Counted from the stretch's first letter, positions 50,409 through 60,163 are shown. The stretch: 64,000 bases of DNA from Dawidia soli (GCF_018598185.1 NZ_JAHESC010000002.1:1-64000); one strand, 5' to 3'. Program-made: numbers and translations. The notes: generated by a model not told the origin, from the sequence alone.

Positions 50409-52322
50409 ATGAAGAGAATTTCAGCGGTTATTTGCGGCGTGCTTTTGTGGATGTCGTCGGTGGCGAAGGATAGCCCGAAGTTTCCGGTGAGTGCAATCCC
50501 CGAGGCGTTGCGGAAGGATGTGCACGTAGTGATGCGGGAAGACCAGATGGTGTTTACGATCCACTCCAAGAGCCGGGCGACCTATCACGTTTACCAGGCC
50601 ATTACTATCTTTAATGCAAACGGTAAGCGCTTTGCACAGGAGACGGTCGGCTATGATAAGCTTAGCAAGGTGACGTCGTTAAAGGCGGCGGTGTACGATG
50701 CCGAAGGTATGCTGATCAAGCGACTGAAGTCCAGCGAGATCTATGATCAAAGTGCGTACGATGGTTACAGCCTGTACAACGACAACCGCATCAAGCGGAT
50801 CGATCTTTCGCAAAGCACATATCCCTATACGGTGGAGTTCGAGTACGACATCGAGTTTAGATATCTCTTCTTCATACCAGACTTTTATGTTGTCACCCGT
50901 GAGAACGTCTCGGTGCAGCACAGTGTCTGCAAGTATGTATTTCCGAAAGAGCTGGCGCCGCGGTACCGGAGCTACAATATCGATGTGAAGCCGGTGTCAC
51001 AACCGGCTGACGGACTGGAATCTCTCTCGTGGACGTTCGAGAACATCCTGCCCATCAAGCTGGACCCCATGGGACCGGACCTGCAATATGTGCTGCCGCA
51101 CATTGACGGCGCGCCGACGCAGTTCGAGTACGAAGGGTATGTTGGCACGATGGATACGTGGGATCAGTTCGGGCAGTGGATCGGCACACTGAACAGTGGG
51201 CGTAACGTGCTGCCGGAGGCTACCAAGCAAAAGATCCGTGCACTGACCGCGCAGGCTAAAACCGACGAGGAGAAGATCAAGATCCTGTACGAGTATATGC
51301 AAAGCAAAACGCGATACGTCAGTATTCAGCTGGGCATCGGCGGCTTCCAGCCGTTTGAGGCGTCGGTTGTGGATCAGACGGGGTATGGTGATTGTAAGGC
51401 TTTGTCCAACTACATGGTGTCGATGCTGAAGGAGGTGGGGATTCCGGCGCACTACGTGTTGATCCGCGCGGGTGATGACGCATCGCCGATGGATACGGAT
51501 TTTCCCAGCTCTCAATTCAACCATGCGATCGTATCGGTACCGAACAAGGGTGATACGCTGTGGTTGGAGTGCACGAGCCAGACCAATCCGTTTGGCTATA
51601 TCGGTACATTTACCGGCGACCGTAAAGCTCTTGTTATTACCGACAAGGGGGCGAAGGTGGTCAACACCAAACGGTACCCGGCAGATCAGAACGTCCAGTC
51701 GCGCACGGCCGATGTATATGTGGCGGCTACGGGTGATGCCCAGGCTAAAGTAACTACTACGTATCGCGGGCTTCAGTATGAGACCAACTATGTACATGCT
51801 GCGGTAAACCTGCAATATGACGATCAGCGTAAATGGGTTCAGAACCACACGGCCATACCGAGCTTTGACGTGAATTCTTTTTCACTGGTGAATCACAAGG
51901 ATAAAATGCCGTCTGCACAAGTATTACTGGATCTTCGCCTGAGTCGTTTTGCTTCCGTCAATGGCAAACGCATTTTCCTCACGCCCAACCTGATGAACCG
52001 CTCAACGTTTGTGGCCGAGAAGGTGGATGCGCGTAAGATGCCGGTGGTTTTGGAATCGGGCTTTACGGATCTCGATACGATACGGTATCATTTGCCGGAT
52101 GGGGTCTACCCGGAGTTCCTGCCCGAGCCAGTCAAGATCACGTCCCGTTTTGGTGAGTATGAGTCCCGTTGCATCCTGGATGACAAGGGCCTGCTGTACG
52201 TGCGCCGGTTGAAACAGGTGAAAGGACAGTTTCCGGCGGAGTCCTATAAGGAGTTTGCAGACTTTTATAAAGGCGTTAACAAGGCCGACAATGTTAAGAT
52301 AGTGTTACTATCTAAAACCTGA
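50409..52322 (+). CDS. DUF3857 protein with transglutaminase domain
   Basis: 637 residues, short signal peptide (SSVAKD). Same layout as the upstream gene: DUF3857 N-domain, transglutaminase core and DUF3858-like end. Here the core has Cys in GYGDCKALSNYMVSML (about 322-337), His in SQFNHAIVSV (about 362-371) and an acidic residue in WLECTSQTNPFG (about 380-391), so it may be active. Co-transcribed with the preceding gene (5-base gap) and followed by a strong terminator. Bacteroidota often carry such pairs; role not established. Confidence 0.88.
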   Translation: MKRISAVICGVLLWMSSVAKDSPKFPVSAIPEALRKDVHVVMREDQMVFTIHSKSRATYHVYQAITIFNANGKRFAQETVGYDKLSKVTSLKAAVYDAEGMLIKRLKSSEIYDQSAYDGYSLYNDNRIKRIDLSQSTYPYTVEFEYDIEFRYLFFIPDFYVVTRENVSVQHSVCKYVFPKELAPRYRSYNIDVKPVSQPADGLESLSWTFENILPIKLDPMGPDLQYVLPHIDGAPTQFEYEGYVGTMDTWDQFGQWIGTLNSGRNVLPEATKQKIRALTAQAKTDEEKIKILYEYMQSKTRYVSIQLGIGGFQPFEASVVDQTGYGDCKALSNYMVSMLKEVGIPAHYVLIRAGDDASPMDTDFPSSQFNHAIVSVPNKGDTLWLECTSQTNPFGYIGTFTGDRKALVITDKGAKVVNTKRYPADQNVQSRTADVYVAATGDAQAKVTTTYRGLQYETNYVHAAVNLQYDDQRKWVQNHTAIPSFDVNSFSLVNHKDKMPSAQVLLDLRLSRFASVNGKRIFLTPNLMNRSTFVAEKVDARKMPVVLESGFTDLDTIRYHLPDGVYPEFLPEPVKITSRFGEYESRCILDDKGLLYVRRLKQVKGQFPAESYKEFADFYKGVNKADNVKIVLLSKT

Positions 52323-52348
52323 TATTTCTTTATCCCTCGGATCTGTAA

Positions 52349-52383
52349 TGCAGCCTTCCCGTCGGGAGGGCTGCATTTTTTTT
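52349..52383 (+). terminator. Terminator of the DUF3857 pair
   Basis: TGCAGCC (52349-52355) through GGCTGCA (52369-52375) form a stem with inner pairs CCC/GGG, followed by eight T. Confidence 0.88.
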
Positions 52384-52557
52384 GTGTTCCAGGTCTTTTT
52401 CTAAACGAAACAGCTAATTCAGCGTTATTAGGCAGTTTTTCTATTGCCCCGGAAGAATTTGTAATGCGCGGATAAACCTTACGCCCGACCTAACGACTGC
52501 TTGCATAGTGTTACTATTCTGTTAAATTTGTTAACAGAGATTTAACACTGGCGTAAT

Positions 52558-53391
52558 ATGAGGGGATTTGTGTTGTTTTTCTTCGTGCCGGTATTGGCAC
52601 TCGCCCAGGGGCCCGGAGTCGCGCCGGGGCAAAAAGATGTGATGCACTATGTAAACCTTTATAGTGCCGCCGACCAACAGGTAATCACGTCGCCTGCTGA
52701 ACTTCCTGCCTTTATCGGCAAGCTGGAATCCAAGCGCGAAAATTTTAAGCGTGAGAAGTCTTTTGTGAGCTACCTTTTTACGAAAACCCACCAGAAGTAT
52801 CTCAGACATTACACCTCGTATTGTTCATTTTCTGATCTGTTGAATGACGGCACCTACAATTGCCTGACGGGCACGGCCCTGTATGCGTTGTTGCTGAATC
52901 ACTTCAACATCGAGTACCGCATTATCGAAACCAACTATCACATCTTCGTGATTGCCGAAACCCAGCAGGGCTCTGTTCTGCTGGAAGCCACGGACCCGGC
53001 AAACGGTTTTGTCGACAATGATACCGAGATCCAGAAGCGCATAGCGACTTACCGCGAGAACATCTTACAACGGCCGGTGGCCAGCAAAAGCTACTACGAC
53101 TTCAACTTCGACCTCTACAACGAAGTAACGCTCGACCAGGTGTTAGGCCTTTTGTATTACAACTACGCTGTTGTGGCGTATAACAAGCAAGAACTGGTCC
53201 GCACGATCTCGAACCTGGACAAAGCGGTGACATTATATCACTCGGCGCGGGTGGAGGAGTTTTCGCGGATCGTACTGTTGTCGGTGCTGGAAAGCAACCT
53301 GGACAAGGCAATAAAAGAAAACTACGTCCGTAAGCTGCAGGCTATTCGCAAGCGCCAGGTGGACGTAGTTGCGCACGCTTCCGTGCATTAG
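52558..53391 (+). CDS. Secreted transglutaminase-like protein
   Basis: 277 residues with signal peptide (ending LALAQ). Papain-like transglutaminase triad: Cys in DGTYNCLTGTALYALLL (about 98-114), His in TNYHIFVIAE (about 124-133), Asp in LLEATDPANGF (about 141-151). The region resembles the transglutaminase-like domain of Bacteroidota proteins of unknown function; the end (about 190-260) is helical and TPR-like (YYNYAVVAYNKQEL). Possibly a periplasmic protease or amidase. Stand-alone gene, close in theme to the DUF3857 pair before it. Confidence 0.75.
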   Translation: MRGFVLFFFVPVLALAQGPGVAPGQKDVMHYVNLYSAADQQVITSPAELPAFIGKLESKRENFKREKSFVSYLFTKTHQKYLRHYTSYCSFSDLLNDGTYNCLTGTALYALLLNHFNIEYRIIETNYHIFVIAETQQGSVLLEATDPANGFVDNDTEIQKRIATYRENILQRPVASKSYYDFNFDLYNEVTLDQVLGLLYYNYAVVAYNKQELVRTISNLDKAVTLYHSARVEEFSRIVLLSVLESNLDKAIKENYVRKLQAIRKRQVDVVAHASVH

Positions 53392-53402
53392 GAATCCCTC
53401 GT

Positions 53403-54110
53403 TCAGTTCTCTAATATCCGCAGCTCTACACGCCGGTTGAGGCGGTGGGCTTCGGGTGTGTCATCGCGCGACAGGGGTTGTGTTCCACCAAAGGCTTTTG
53501 TCTTGATGCGGCTCTTGGCGATCTTCTTCGATACGATATAATTCTTTACGGCCGCTACGCGCAGTTGGGACAGGCGCATGTTGTCGTTGGCATTGCCCTG
53601 GTAGTCGGTGTGGCCTTCCAGCTGGATGATCATTGCCGTATTCTCTTTCATCATGTTCACCACCAGGTCCAGTTCGGGATATGATTCGGGGTCTATCCTG
53701 GATTTACCCACCTGGAAGATAAGGTTGTTCAAGCGCATAACCTGGCCTACAGAATGTTTGGCGGCGGCGCCGTTGCCCGGGATGAGCGGCACGTCTTGCA
53801 GTACTTTCCGATCAGCGTTGACCTGCGCAGGGTCGAGCATATATTTAGCGATGGCAAAGCCGGGAGCCTCTACGGTAACAGCATACTTCTCGTTGTCGAA
53901 CATCGGAAACGAGAAGCTGGTGCCGTTCAGTGTTCCCAGCCGGCTGCCGTAGGGCAGGCTTTGATACGAGATGCGGGCGTTGACGGGCTCCTTTGTCTCG
54001 GCATTATAGATCTTCCCCTCCGCCCGGATGACGCTGTCGGCCGTCTGACCGAAGGTCATGATCGCGATACAGTAAACGATCAGGAAGAGTTTTATGTGCA
54101 AGGATGCCAT
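53403..54110 (-). CDS. OmpA family protein, short form
   Basis: 235 residues. Signal peptide (ending FGQT), a carboxypeptidase-regulatory-like sandwich (about 28-110: AEGKIYNAETKEPVNARISYQ), and an OmpA C-terminal domain (about 125-235) with VGKSRIDPESYPELD, LEGHTDYQGNANDNMRLSQLR (peptidoglycan-binding Asp and Arg) and LNRRVELRIL. Likely peptidoglycan-tethered periplasmic/outer membrane protein. Follows a larger OmpA/PD40 gene by 10 bases, same direction, so the two form an operon. Confidence 0.9.
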   Translation of the reverse strand: MASLHIKLFLIVYCIAIMTFGQTADSVIRAEGKIYNAETKEPVNARISYQSLPYGSRLGTLNGTSFSFPMFDNEKYAVTVEAPGFAIAKYMLDPAQVNADRKVLQDVPLIPGNGAAAKHSVGQVMRLNNLIFQVGKSRIDPESYPELDLVVNMMKENTAMIIQLEGHTDYQGNANDNMRLSQLRVAAVKNYIVSKKIAKSRIKTKAFGGTQPLSRDDTPEAHRLNRRVELRILEN

Positions 54111-54120
54111 GATGTGTCCA

Positions 54121-56154
54121 TTAGAGGTTCACGATCTTAAATTCTACGCGACGGTTTTTCTTTCTTCCTTCTTTGGTCGCATTGGTGTCGACCGGTTTGG
54201 TCTCACCAAAGAATACAGTCTTTACCTTTTCTTTCGTAATGCCTTTGTCGTAGAGGTATTCCGCTACGCTGTTGGCGCGGCGTTTGGAAAGGTCTAAATT
54301 ATAGGGCTCCGGGCCGACCGAATCGGTATGACCCGCGATCTGTACGTGTACGCCTGCGTTGTTGTTCAGGAATGTTACGAGACGGTTCAATTCCGGATAT
54401 GACTCGGGTTTAAGCGTTGCCTTGTCAAAATCAAAGAAGACGTTGTTCAACACGATCACTGCTTCGGGCGTTGGCGAAGTTACCAGGAGCGGGCTCAGGT
54501 CGAAGTCTTTATGATCGATCACTTTGTCGGCCGTAATACCGCGCAGGTCGAGGTTCTGGCTTTCGGAGATCTTCCCTTCTGCCTCGGTTCGAATGCCGTA
54601 AAGCCGGCCTGCGGGCAGGCGAATTTCGTATTCACCCGTTTGAGGATTTGATTGGGCTACGCCCAGCTCTCTGCCGCTGGGCAGTTCTTCGTAAATGATC
54701 TTTGCTCCTACGGGCTTGCCGGTTGTTTTGTCGATCACTTTGCCGCGTACGGTGATCCACGGCTCGGGGCTTTTTACGATCGGCAGCTTCACGCGGAAGA
54801 TATCTGTGTTGGTCTCGGTCACGCCGCGGGAGTAGTATGCGTAGTCGCTGGAGGACGGGATGTTAAAGAACAGGTCTTCGAGGGGTGAGTTGATCTCGGG
54901 GCCCAGGTTCTCGGGCTCTGACCAGTTTGTCCAAGTATCGTCCAGGCGGCGGGAAACGTAAATGTCGTTGCCGCCGTAGCCGCTGAAACCTTTTGATGAA
55001 AAGTATAATGTTTTGTCGTCAGAGGCGAGGAAGGGGCCCGACTCTTCGGCGGCGGTGTTTACCACGTCGCCGAGGTTGAGGGGTTCGCTCCACGCGCTGT
55101 CGGCACTCATGAAGGTGACGTACAGGTCGCGGTCGCCGTGTGAGTCGGAGCGCTGAACCGACATGAGCAGCGTTTTGCGGTTGTCGGCCAGGAAGTAATT
55201 GGCCTTCTCGTTAAAGTTATAGTCGTTCCTGATGTTGAGCACTTTCGGTGCGCTCCACACGCCGCTTACGTTTGATGTGATGGATACTCCGGCCGACATC
55301 TTGCCCTGGTTGTCGTAGCGGTTGCCGAGCACCATGATGGCGGCTTTGCCGTCGGGGGTGATCGAGCGAATGGTGTTGACAAAGTTGGGGCCTTTGTTGT
55401 TGAACTGGGGGCCCATGTTCTTGGCGAGTTGCCAGCGGCCGGTAGAGTCCAGTTCGGAATACCAGATGTCTTCTTTGTCGTTTACGCCGCCGATGTTCTC
55501 GGGGTGGTTGCTGCGGCTGAAGTAAAGGGTCTTACCATCGGGCGACAGCAGTGGGTTCAATTCTTTGTATTCGCTGTTGACGTTTTTGTCGAGGGCTTCG
55601 ATGAGGATACCGGAGGCCAGCATTTGCATCTGCGGAATGTCGGCAATGATGGGATAGTTGGAGTCGGAGATCGCCACGGCATCGATGCTGAAATAGTCGG
55701 GCAACGCCGCACCGTCAAATTCGATCTTGACGGCTGCTACCTTATAGGGTGTTTGCTCGACAAAGATGTTCAGCATCCGTCCCTTGAGCGGGATGGCCAT
55801 GGGGTTAAGTGTATTAATAACGTATTCTTTTCCGGCGGGATCGTAGGCGAGCACGCGGTAGATAGCGCTGGGGTTATGCGACTCGGCAATGGCAATCTGC
55901 CGGATGCTGAGGGGGTTGGCAAAACCCAGCTTGAGAAACTCTTTGCGTTTGGGTTTGTCAGGTGCCCAGGCGTTGGGGCTTTGGCCGCCGGCCGGTAATA
56001 CGTTCGGCTTGCCGAGTGCTTGCTTGGCCGAATACTGAATGGGTGTAAGCTCAGATGAAAACTCTATAACGGAGGAGGCCCATTGTACAACCTGGGCTTT
56101 TGACAGCAGGGAAAAGCCGGTGAGCAAAAGGGTAGTCAGTAAGAGTCTTTTCAT
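54121..56154 (-). CDS. OmpA family protein with PD40 propeller
   Basis: 677 residues. Signal peptide ends SKAQ; N-terminal discoidin-like region (about 30-160: QALGKPNVLPAGG, APDKPKRKEFLKLGF); PD40 propeller (about 195-440: LSPDGKTLYFSRSNH, ITPDGKAAIMVL, LASDDKTLYFSSKGFSGYGGNDIY); carboxypeptidase-regulatory-like domain; OmpA domain (about 560-677) with FFDFDKATLKPESYPEL, IAGHTDSVG and NRRVEFKIV. The layout matches PorE/gliding-associated peptidoglycan-binding proteins of type IX secretion organisms, though with an extra N-terminal domain. In an operon with the short OmpA gene. Confidence 0.9.
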   Translation of the reverse strand: MKRLLLTTLLLTGFSLLSKAQVVQWASSVIEFSSELTPIQYSAKQALGKPNVLPAGGQSPNAWAPDKPKRKEFLKLGFANPLSIRQIAIAESHNPSAIYRVLAYDPAGKEYVINTLNPMAIPLKGRMLNIFVEQTPYKVAAVKIEFDGAALPDYFSIDAVAISDSNYPIIADIPQMQMLASGILIEALDKNVNSEYKELNPLLSPDGKTLYFSRSNHPENIGGVNDKEDIWYSELDSTGRWQLAKNMGPQFNNKGPNFVNTIRSITPDGKAAIMVLGNRYDNQGKMSAGVSITSNVSGVWSAPKVLNIRNDYNFNEKANYFLADNRKTLLMSVQRSDSHGDRDLYVTFMSADSAWSEPLNLGDVVNTAAEESGPFLASDDKTLYFSSKGFSGYGGNDIYVSRRLDDTWTNWSEPENLGPEINSPLEDLFFNIPSSSDYAYYSRGVTETNTDIFRVKLPIVKSPEPWITVRGKVIDKTTGKPVGAKIIYEELPSGRELGVAQSNPQTGEYEIRLPAGRLYGIRTEAEGKISESQNLDLRGITADKVIDHKDFDLSPLLVTSPTPEAVIVLNNVFFDFDKATLKPESYPELNRLVTFLNNNAGVHVQIAGHTDSVGPEPYNLDLSKRRANSVAEYLYDKGITKEKVKTVFFGETKPVDTNATKEGRKKNRRVEFKIVNL

Positions 56155-56234
56155 GCAGGAACACAGTTAAAAATTCAAAAGATAAACTTAGTTAAAATTG
56201 TGAACACGGTAAACGTCGCGGGATTATTCGTATG

Positions 56235-58538
56235 TTATTCGAGGGAGTGTTTGTTATACAGCAGGAAGCCGATGTGGAATAATGCTCCCAGCTGATTCTC
56301 GTCGTCGTCGTAATAGTTCAGGCTGAGGCTGATGGGTCCGATGGGTGCGTGGTATACGATGCTTGTCGCGGCGGCCAGAAAGATCGATTCGATGTCCCGG
56401 CTGATGTGTGCCTCTTGTCGGGCGTTTTCTTCGAGGTAGTCGAATGGCTTAAAGACGTAGCCTTCCAACCGGTAGTCGATCTTGGGGTGCAACGCCAGCA
56501 CGGCGCGGCCGCCGGCGGCCACATAGTTTGGCGACCGGAAGTTCTGTAACACCAGGGTGCGGCTGTCCTGCAGTGGTGTGAAGGCGGGTGTATTGATGAT
56601 CGTGCCGAAGTAATTCTGAAAGAAGGGCTGGTTCGAGAATACACCTTCGGCAGCATACCCCAGCGTGAACGTACGGCTGAGGCGAAAGAACTGTTCGGCG
56701 CTGCCGCGGATGCGGAACCAGTTATGCCGTTGTTTGGATTCCCGCGACAAGATCGAGGTGTTGCCCGGGGTGTGTGTGGCCGATACCTGAAAGTAGTCGC
56801 CTGTAAGGGAGTAGGCTTTGCCCTGGGAGGCATATTGTTTTCGGTTCAGGCTGCTGGCCGAAAAATTAAAGCCTGTTTTGAAGCCGCGGATGTGGAGGTC
56901 GTCGAGGGTGTCGGTGCTGATGAAGGAGTCGCCGTTGATATAGCGGTCGTCGTTGTTGAACGACTCGATGTGAAGGCTGCCCCGGAACTGCTCGTGCACG
57001 GGTACGCCGAGATTAAAGCCGATCTTGCGGTTGATACGCGTCAGCACCGTGGGATGGTTGCGCGAAAACTCTTCAAACAGGTCATTGTTCTCAAAGTAGT
57101 CCCAGCTGTCGAAACCCACGTACGGTTCGAGAAAGAGCGGCGTGGGAAAGTCTATGCGCACTTTGGCGACGCCCGATTTATAGAAGCTGCCGGTTTGGAA
57201 AGACAGGTAATAATGCTGCAGCGTGTTGCTGAAGTGATAGAAGTTAAGCCCTACGAATACATTGCTGATGTCGCGCGAGGCAATGACGCCACCGAAATCT
57301 ACCTGGAAGTTATGCTGCGGCCGACGTGAAAGCTGCAAGGAGAACGTTCGTCGCGTGCTGTCATACAGGATGGTGGGGTGTGCGTTGGAGAAAAAATCCT
57401 CGGCTACGAGCCGGAAGTATCCGCGTTTGACATCGCTGTAGGGATAAAGCCGTTCTTCGCCCAGCCGCATGTTAAAGAGGCGGCGGATGTATTTCCGGCG
57501 CTTGGAATTATAACTTTTAAACACCAGTCCATCAAACAGCATGGGCGGGTTTTTGTCGTTAAAGGCGTTGCGCTTTGCCGCCACCGTATCGCACGGTACG
57601 CGGCGGGCGATCTTGCCTTTGATCTCTTCCAGTTGCCGCAGGGTTTGCCGGTAGCCGCTATCGATCAGGCTTTTTGCGCGGGCAAAGTCAAAGGCGGTGA
57701 AACCGTTCAGGTTGGGCTGGATGAAGACGCCGTGCTCATCGATCTTTCTCGGATCGGTCTTATCCATGAGCATGTAGAGCAGCGATTTGGAGATGAGCTT
57801 GTCGTCATCTTTGTAGGGATAGCCCTCGAAGACCTTCGACGATACGTTTACGCCGATGACCACATCGGGATTGAACTCGACCTGGGCCACGTCTACCGGG
57901 AAGTTGTTATAAATGCCGCCGTCGAAGAGGTATTTACCGTCTACGCGGATGGGTGTATAAAAGAACGGTACGGTTTGGGTAGCGCGCAGGGCGTCGCTCA
58001 GGGAGCCTTTTTTCAGGATGACTTCTGTTTGCGTGAAGATGTCGGCGGCGACGACACGCAGCGGCACAAAGAGGCGGTCGAAGTTGTTGCCGGCAATGGC
58101 CGATGCCTGGGCGGTGCGCTCGGTCAGGGCAAAGTTGAGCGATACGTCGCGGGCCAGGCTGGAGTTGAACTGAAAATTAAAGGTGGAGTCCAGGCCCAGG
58201 TTGACTTTGAGAAACGAAGGGGTGATGTCGTGTTGGTGGTAGAAGTAGTTGTAGCCCTGCTCGGGGTTGCCGTTCACCCAGCCCATAAACTGGTCGGAGA
58301 GGATCATGGCCTCGATCTGATCAGGGCTCATGCCGGCGGCGTAGCAGCCGCTGATGATGCCGCCCATGGACGTGCCGACGACATAGTCTACGGGAATGCT
58401 ATTTTCCTCGAGAGCCTTTAGCACACCGATGTGGGCAATGCCTTTCGCGCCGCCGCCGCTTAGCACCAAACCAACCCGCTGCGCGTTGGCCAGCGCCGGT
58501 AACAGGAGCACGAGGAGGAGAGGAAGACAGCGCTTCAT
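56235..58538 (-). CDS. Patatin-like phospholipase fused to outer-membrane barrel
   Basis: 767 residues. Signal peptide (ending ANAQ), patatin domain (about 22-220) with GGGAKG, catalytic serine in GTSMGG (about 57-62) and Asp in FDGGIYNNFP (about 195-204). The remaining ~450 residues contain a short POTRA-like piece and a beta-rich part resembling the 16-stranded bacterial surface antigen barrel of BamA/PlpD. This is the type Vd-like layout: a lipase tethered to or passed through an outer-membrane barrel. A strong hairpin lies just before the start codon. Confidence 0.9.
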   Translation of the reverse strand: MKRCLPLLLVLLLPALANAQRVGLVLSGGGAKGIAHIGVLKALEENSIPVDYVVGTSMGGIISGCYAAGMSPDQIEAMILSDQFMGWVNGNPEQGYNYFYHQHDITPSFLKVNLGLDSTFNFQFNSSLARDVSLNFALTERTAQASAIAGNNFDRLFVPLRVVAADIFTQTEVILKKGSLSDALRATQTVPFFYTPIRVDGKYLFDGGIYNNFPVDVAQVEFNPDVVIGVNVSSKVFEGYPYKDDDKLISKSLLYMLMDKTDPRKIDEHGVFIQPNLNGFTAFDFARAKSLIDSGYRQTLRQLEEIKGKIARRVPCDTVAAKRNAFNDKNPPMLFDGLVFKSYNSKRRKYIRRLFNMRLGEERLYPYSDVKRGYFRLVAEDFFSNAHPTILYDSTRRTFSLQLSRRPQHNFQVDFGGVIASRDISNVFVGLNFYHFSNTLQHYYLSFQTGSFYKSGVAKVRIDFPTPLFLEPYVGFDSWDYFENNDLFEEFSRNHPTVLTRINRKIGFNLGVPVHEQFRGSLHIESFNNDDRYINGDSFISTDTLDDLHIRGFKTGFNFSASSLNRKQYASQGKAYSLTGDYFQVSATHTPGNTSILSRESKQRHNWFRIRGSAEQFFRLSRTFTLGYAAEGVFSNQPFFQNYFGTIINTPAFTPLQDSRTLVLQNFRSPNYVAAGGRAVLALHPKIDYRLEGYVFKPFDYLEENARQEAHISRDIESIFLAAATSIVYHAPIGPISLSLNYYDDDENQLGALFHIGFLLYNKHSLE

Positions 58539-58546
58539 TCAAGCAA

Positions 58547-58589
58547 CAAGACCTTTTCCCTGGCAAATAACGTCAGAGAAAAGGTCTTG
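58547..58589 (-). promoter_or_regulatory. Strong hairpin before the patatin gene
   Basis: CAAGACCTTTTC (58547-58558) pairs perfectly with GAAAAGGTCTTG (58578-58589), loop 19 bases. It begins 8 bases upstream of the patatin ATG (minus strand), after the stop of the M23 gene. No T run follows, so a pure terminator is unlikely; it could mask the ribosome-binding region or protect a processed mRNA end. Confidence 0.6.
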
Positions 58590-58613
58590 GCTTCTACCGA
58601 AGCGGAAAAATAA

Positions 58614-59903
58614 TTAAAGCGATGCCATCGGTTCCTGCTTGTCCTGATCCGGGAACGGGATCGCCTGCAGGCGGTTTGTGAGGTCTTGCTTGACGGTTTC
58701 GAACTGCGACAGGTATTCTTTCTTCACAGGCTCTGACGGCGGCAGGTCGATCTTGAGGGCGTCTACCTGTACGCCATTCTTCCAGAAGCGGTAGCACAGG
58801 TGCGGGCCGGTGGCCAGGCCGGTGCTTCCTACGTAGCCGATGGTTTGGCCTTGACGCACCCGCGTGCCGGCACGTACGCCATCGGCGATACGCGACATGT
58901 GCAGGTATTGCGTGGTATACGTGCCGTTGTGACGGATCTTAACGTAGTTGCCGTTGTTGGATTTGTATTGCGCTTCCTCTACCGTACCATCGCCTACCGA
59001 GCGGATCGGCGTGCCGGTGGGGGCGGCGAAGTCGGTGCCAAGGTGAGCCTTCCAGCGTTTTTGCACGGGATGGAAGCGGCTCATGGTATAGCGTGAGCTG
59101 ATGCGGGTAAACTCGATGGGATATTTCAGCAGCGCTTTGCGCAGGCTTTTGCCGTCCTGGTCGAAATAGTCGTCGCCATCGCCCTGGTCGAGCGGAAAGG
59201 CATAATACGGACTGCCGAAGTGCTCAAAATAGATGGCTTTGATCTTGTCGATGCTGACCGTCACGCCTTCTACCTGGCTTTCTTCATAGATCAGCTTGAA
59301 CTTGTCGCCTTTCTGGAGGCGGGCAAAATCTACCTGCCAGGCGAAAATATCGACGAATTTGTTGGTCAGCTCGTGGCTGATGCCCAGCTCTTCGATGGTT
59401 TCGGAGAGGTTGGAGCGGATCTCGCCGGCAATGCCTTTCTCTACGGTTACGACGTCGCGCTTGCACACGTCGATGGTCAGGGAGTCGCCAAAGCGGAAAA
59501 CGATATAATCAATGGGGTTCGGCTCATACACGAAGGCCTTTGCGGTCTTCAGGGAATCCTGATTGCAAATGAGCGTATACTTTTTGTTGGGAACGATCTT
59601 GCGCACGTCGAAGATGTTACGCGAAACCTGTGATACCTGATGGATCAGGCGGGCGGGCACGTTGTATTCCAGGAGGATGTCGCCCAGGCGCTCATTGCGT
59701 TTGATCTTGTCTTCGATGACGAGGAAGTCATCTACCACCATGCCGTACAATACGCTGGGCTCTTTGAGCTTCAGCGAGAAGTTACTGACGGAATCTGCTG
59801 CGTCCTCCTGATAGGCGAGGCTCGGTAGGTAATAGCGGTTGAACGCTACGGCAGCGACGATCAACATTACGATTCCGAAGAATCCTAACCAGCGTTTTTG
59901 CAT
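58614..59903 (-). CDS. M23 family peptidoglycan endopeptidase
   Basis: 429 residues. One N-terminal membrane helix (about 8-26), a long periplasmic region with LysM/OapA-like features (GDILLEYNVPARLIHQV, about 78-94), and a LytM/M23 domain (about 280-390): HLGTDFAAPTGTPI supplies the first His and Asp ligands, QYLHMSR the catalytic His. The last motif reads HLCYR in place of H-x-H, so the third zinc ligand is Cys. Probably cuts peptide crosslinks in the cell wall. A small stem CCGTCA/TGACGG lies in its leader (59922-59938). Confidence 0.9.
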   Translation of the reverse strand: MQKRWLGFFGIVMLIVAAVAFNRYYLPSLAYQEDAADSVSNFSLKLKEPSVLYGMVVDDFLVIEDKIKRNERLGDILLEYNVPARLIHQVSQVSRNIFDVRKIVPNKKYTLICNQDSLKTAKAFVYEPNPIDYIVFRFGDSLTIDVCKRDVVTVEKGIAGEIRSNLSETIEELGISHELTNKFVDIFAWQVDFARLQKGDKFKLIYEESQVEGVTVSIDKIKAIYFEHFGSPYYAFPLDQGDGDDYFDQDGKSLRKALLKYPIEFTRISSRYTMSRFHPVQKRWKAHLGTDFAAPTGTPIRSVGDGTVEEAQYKSNNGNYVKIRHNGTYTTQYLHMSRIADGVRAGTRVRQGQTIGYVGSTGLATGPHLCYRFWKNGVQVDALKIDLPPSEPVKKEYLSQFETVKQDLTNRLQAIPFPDQDKQEPMASL

Positions 59904-60120
59904 GTTCTAAAAAGTTTTAAGCCGTCAACAGGTGACGGGGGGTTTTTAAAAAATGAAGCAGTAAAGATAATCAGTTCAAAAAATAGAATGGAGCTCGTGT
60001 ACCAAAACTGCTAAGATGTAAATATAACGGGCCGGGTCGATAAGACAAACAAAAATGTTGTGGGGTAAACGCCACAGCCGTTTAACGGCACTTGGGGAGG
60101 GGTTACCTATTTGCCCGCCT

Positions 60121-60163
60121 GGGTACTGTTCCCTCCTATACCAGAGTGGAGAGAACAGTACCC
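60121..60163 (-). terminator. Hairpin after the M1 peptidase operon
   Basis: GGGTACTGTTC (60121-60131) pairs perfectly with GAACAGTACCC (60153-60163), extended by CTCC/GGAG inside. It lies 7 bases after the stop codon of the M1 gene (minus strand). No T run is seen, so termination efficiency is uncertain. Confidence 0.55.

Noticed and set aside
56724-58421. Long plus-strand frames opposite the patatin gene
   Set aside because: Antisense shadows of a well-supported gene with signal peptide and catalytic motifs on the minus strand.
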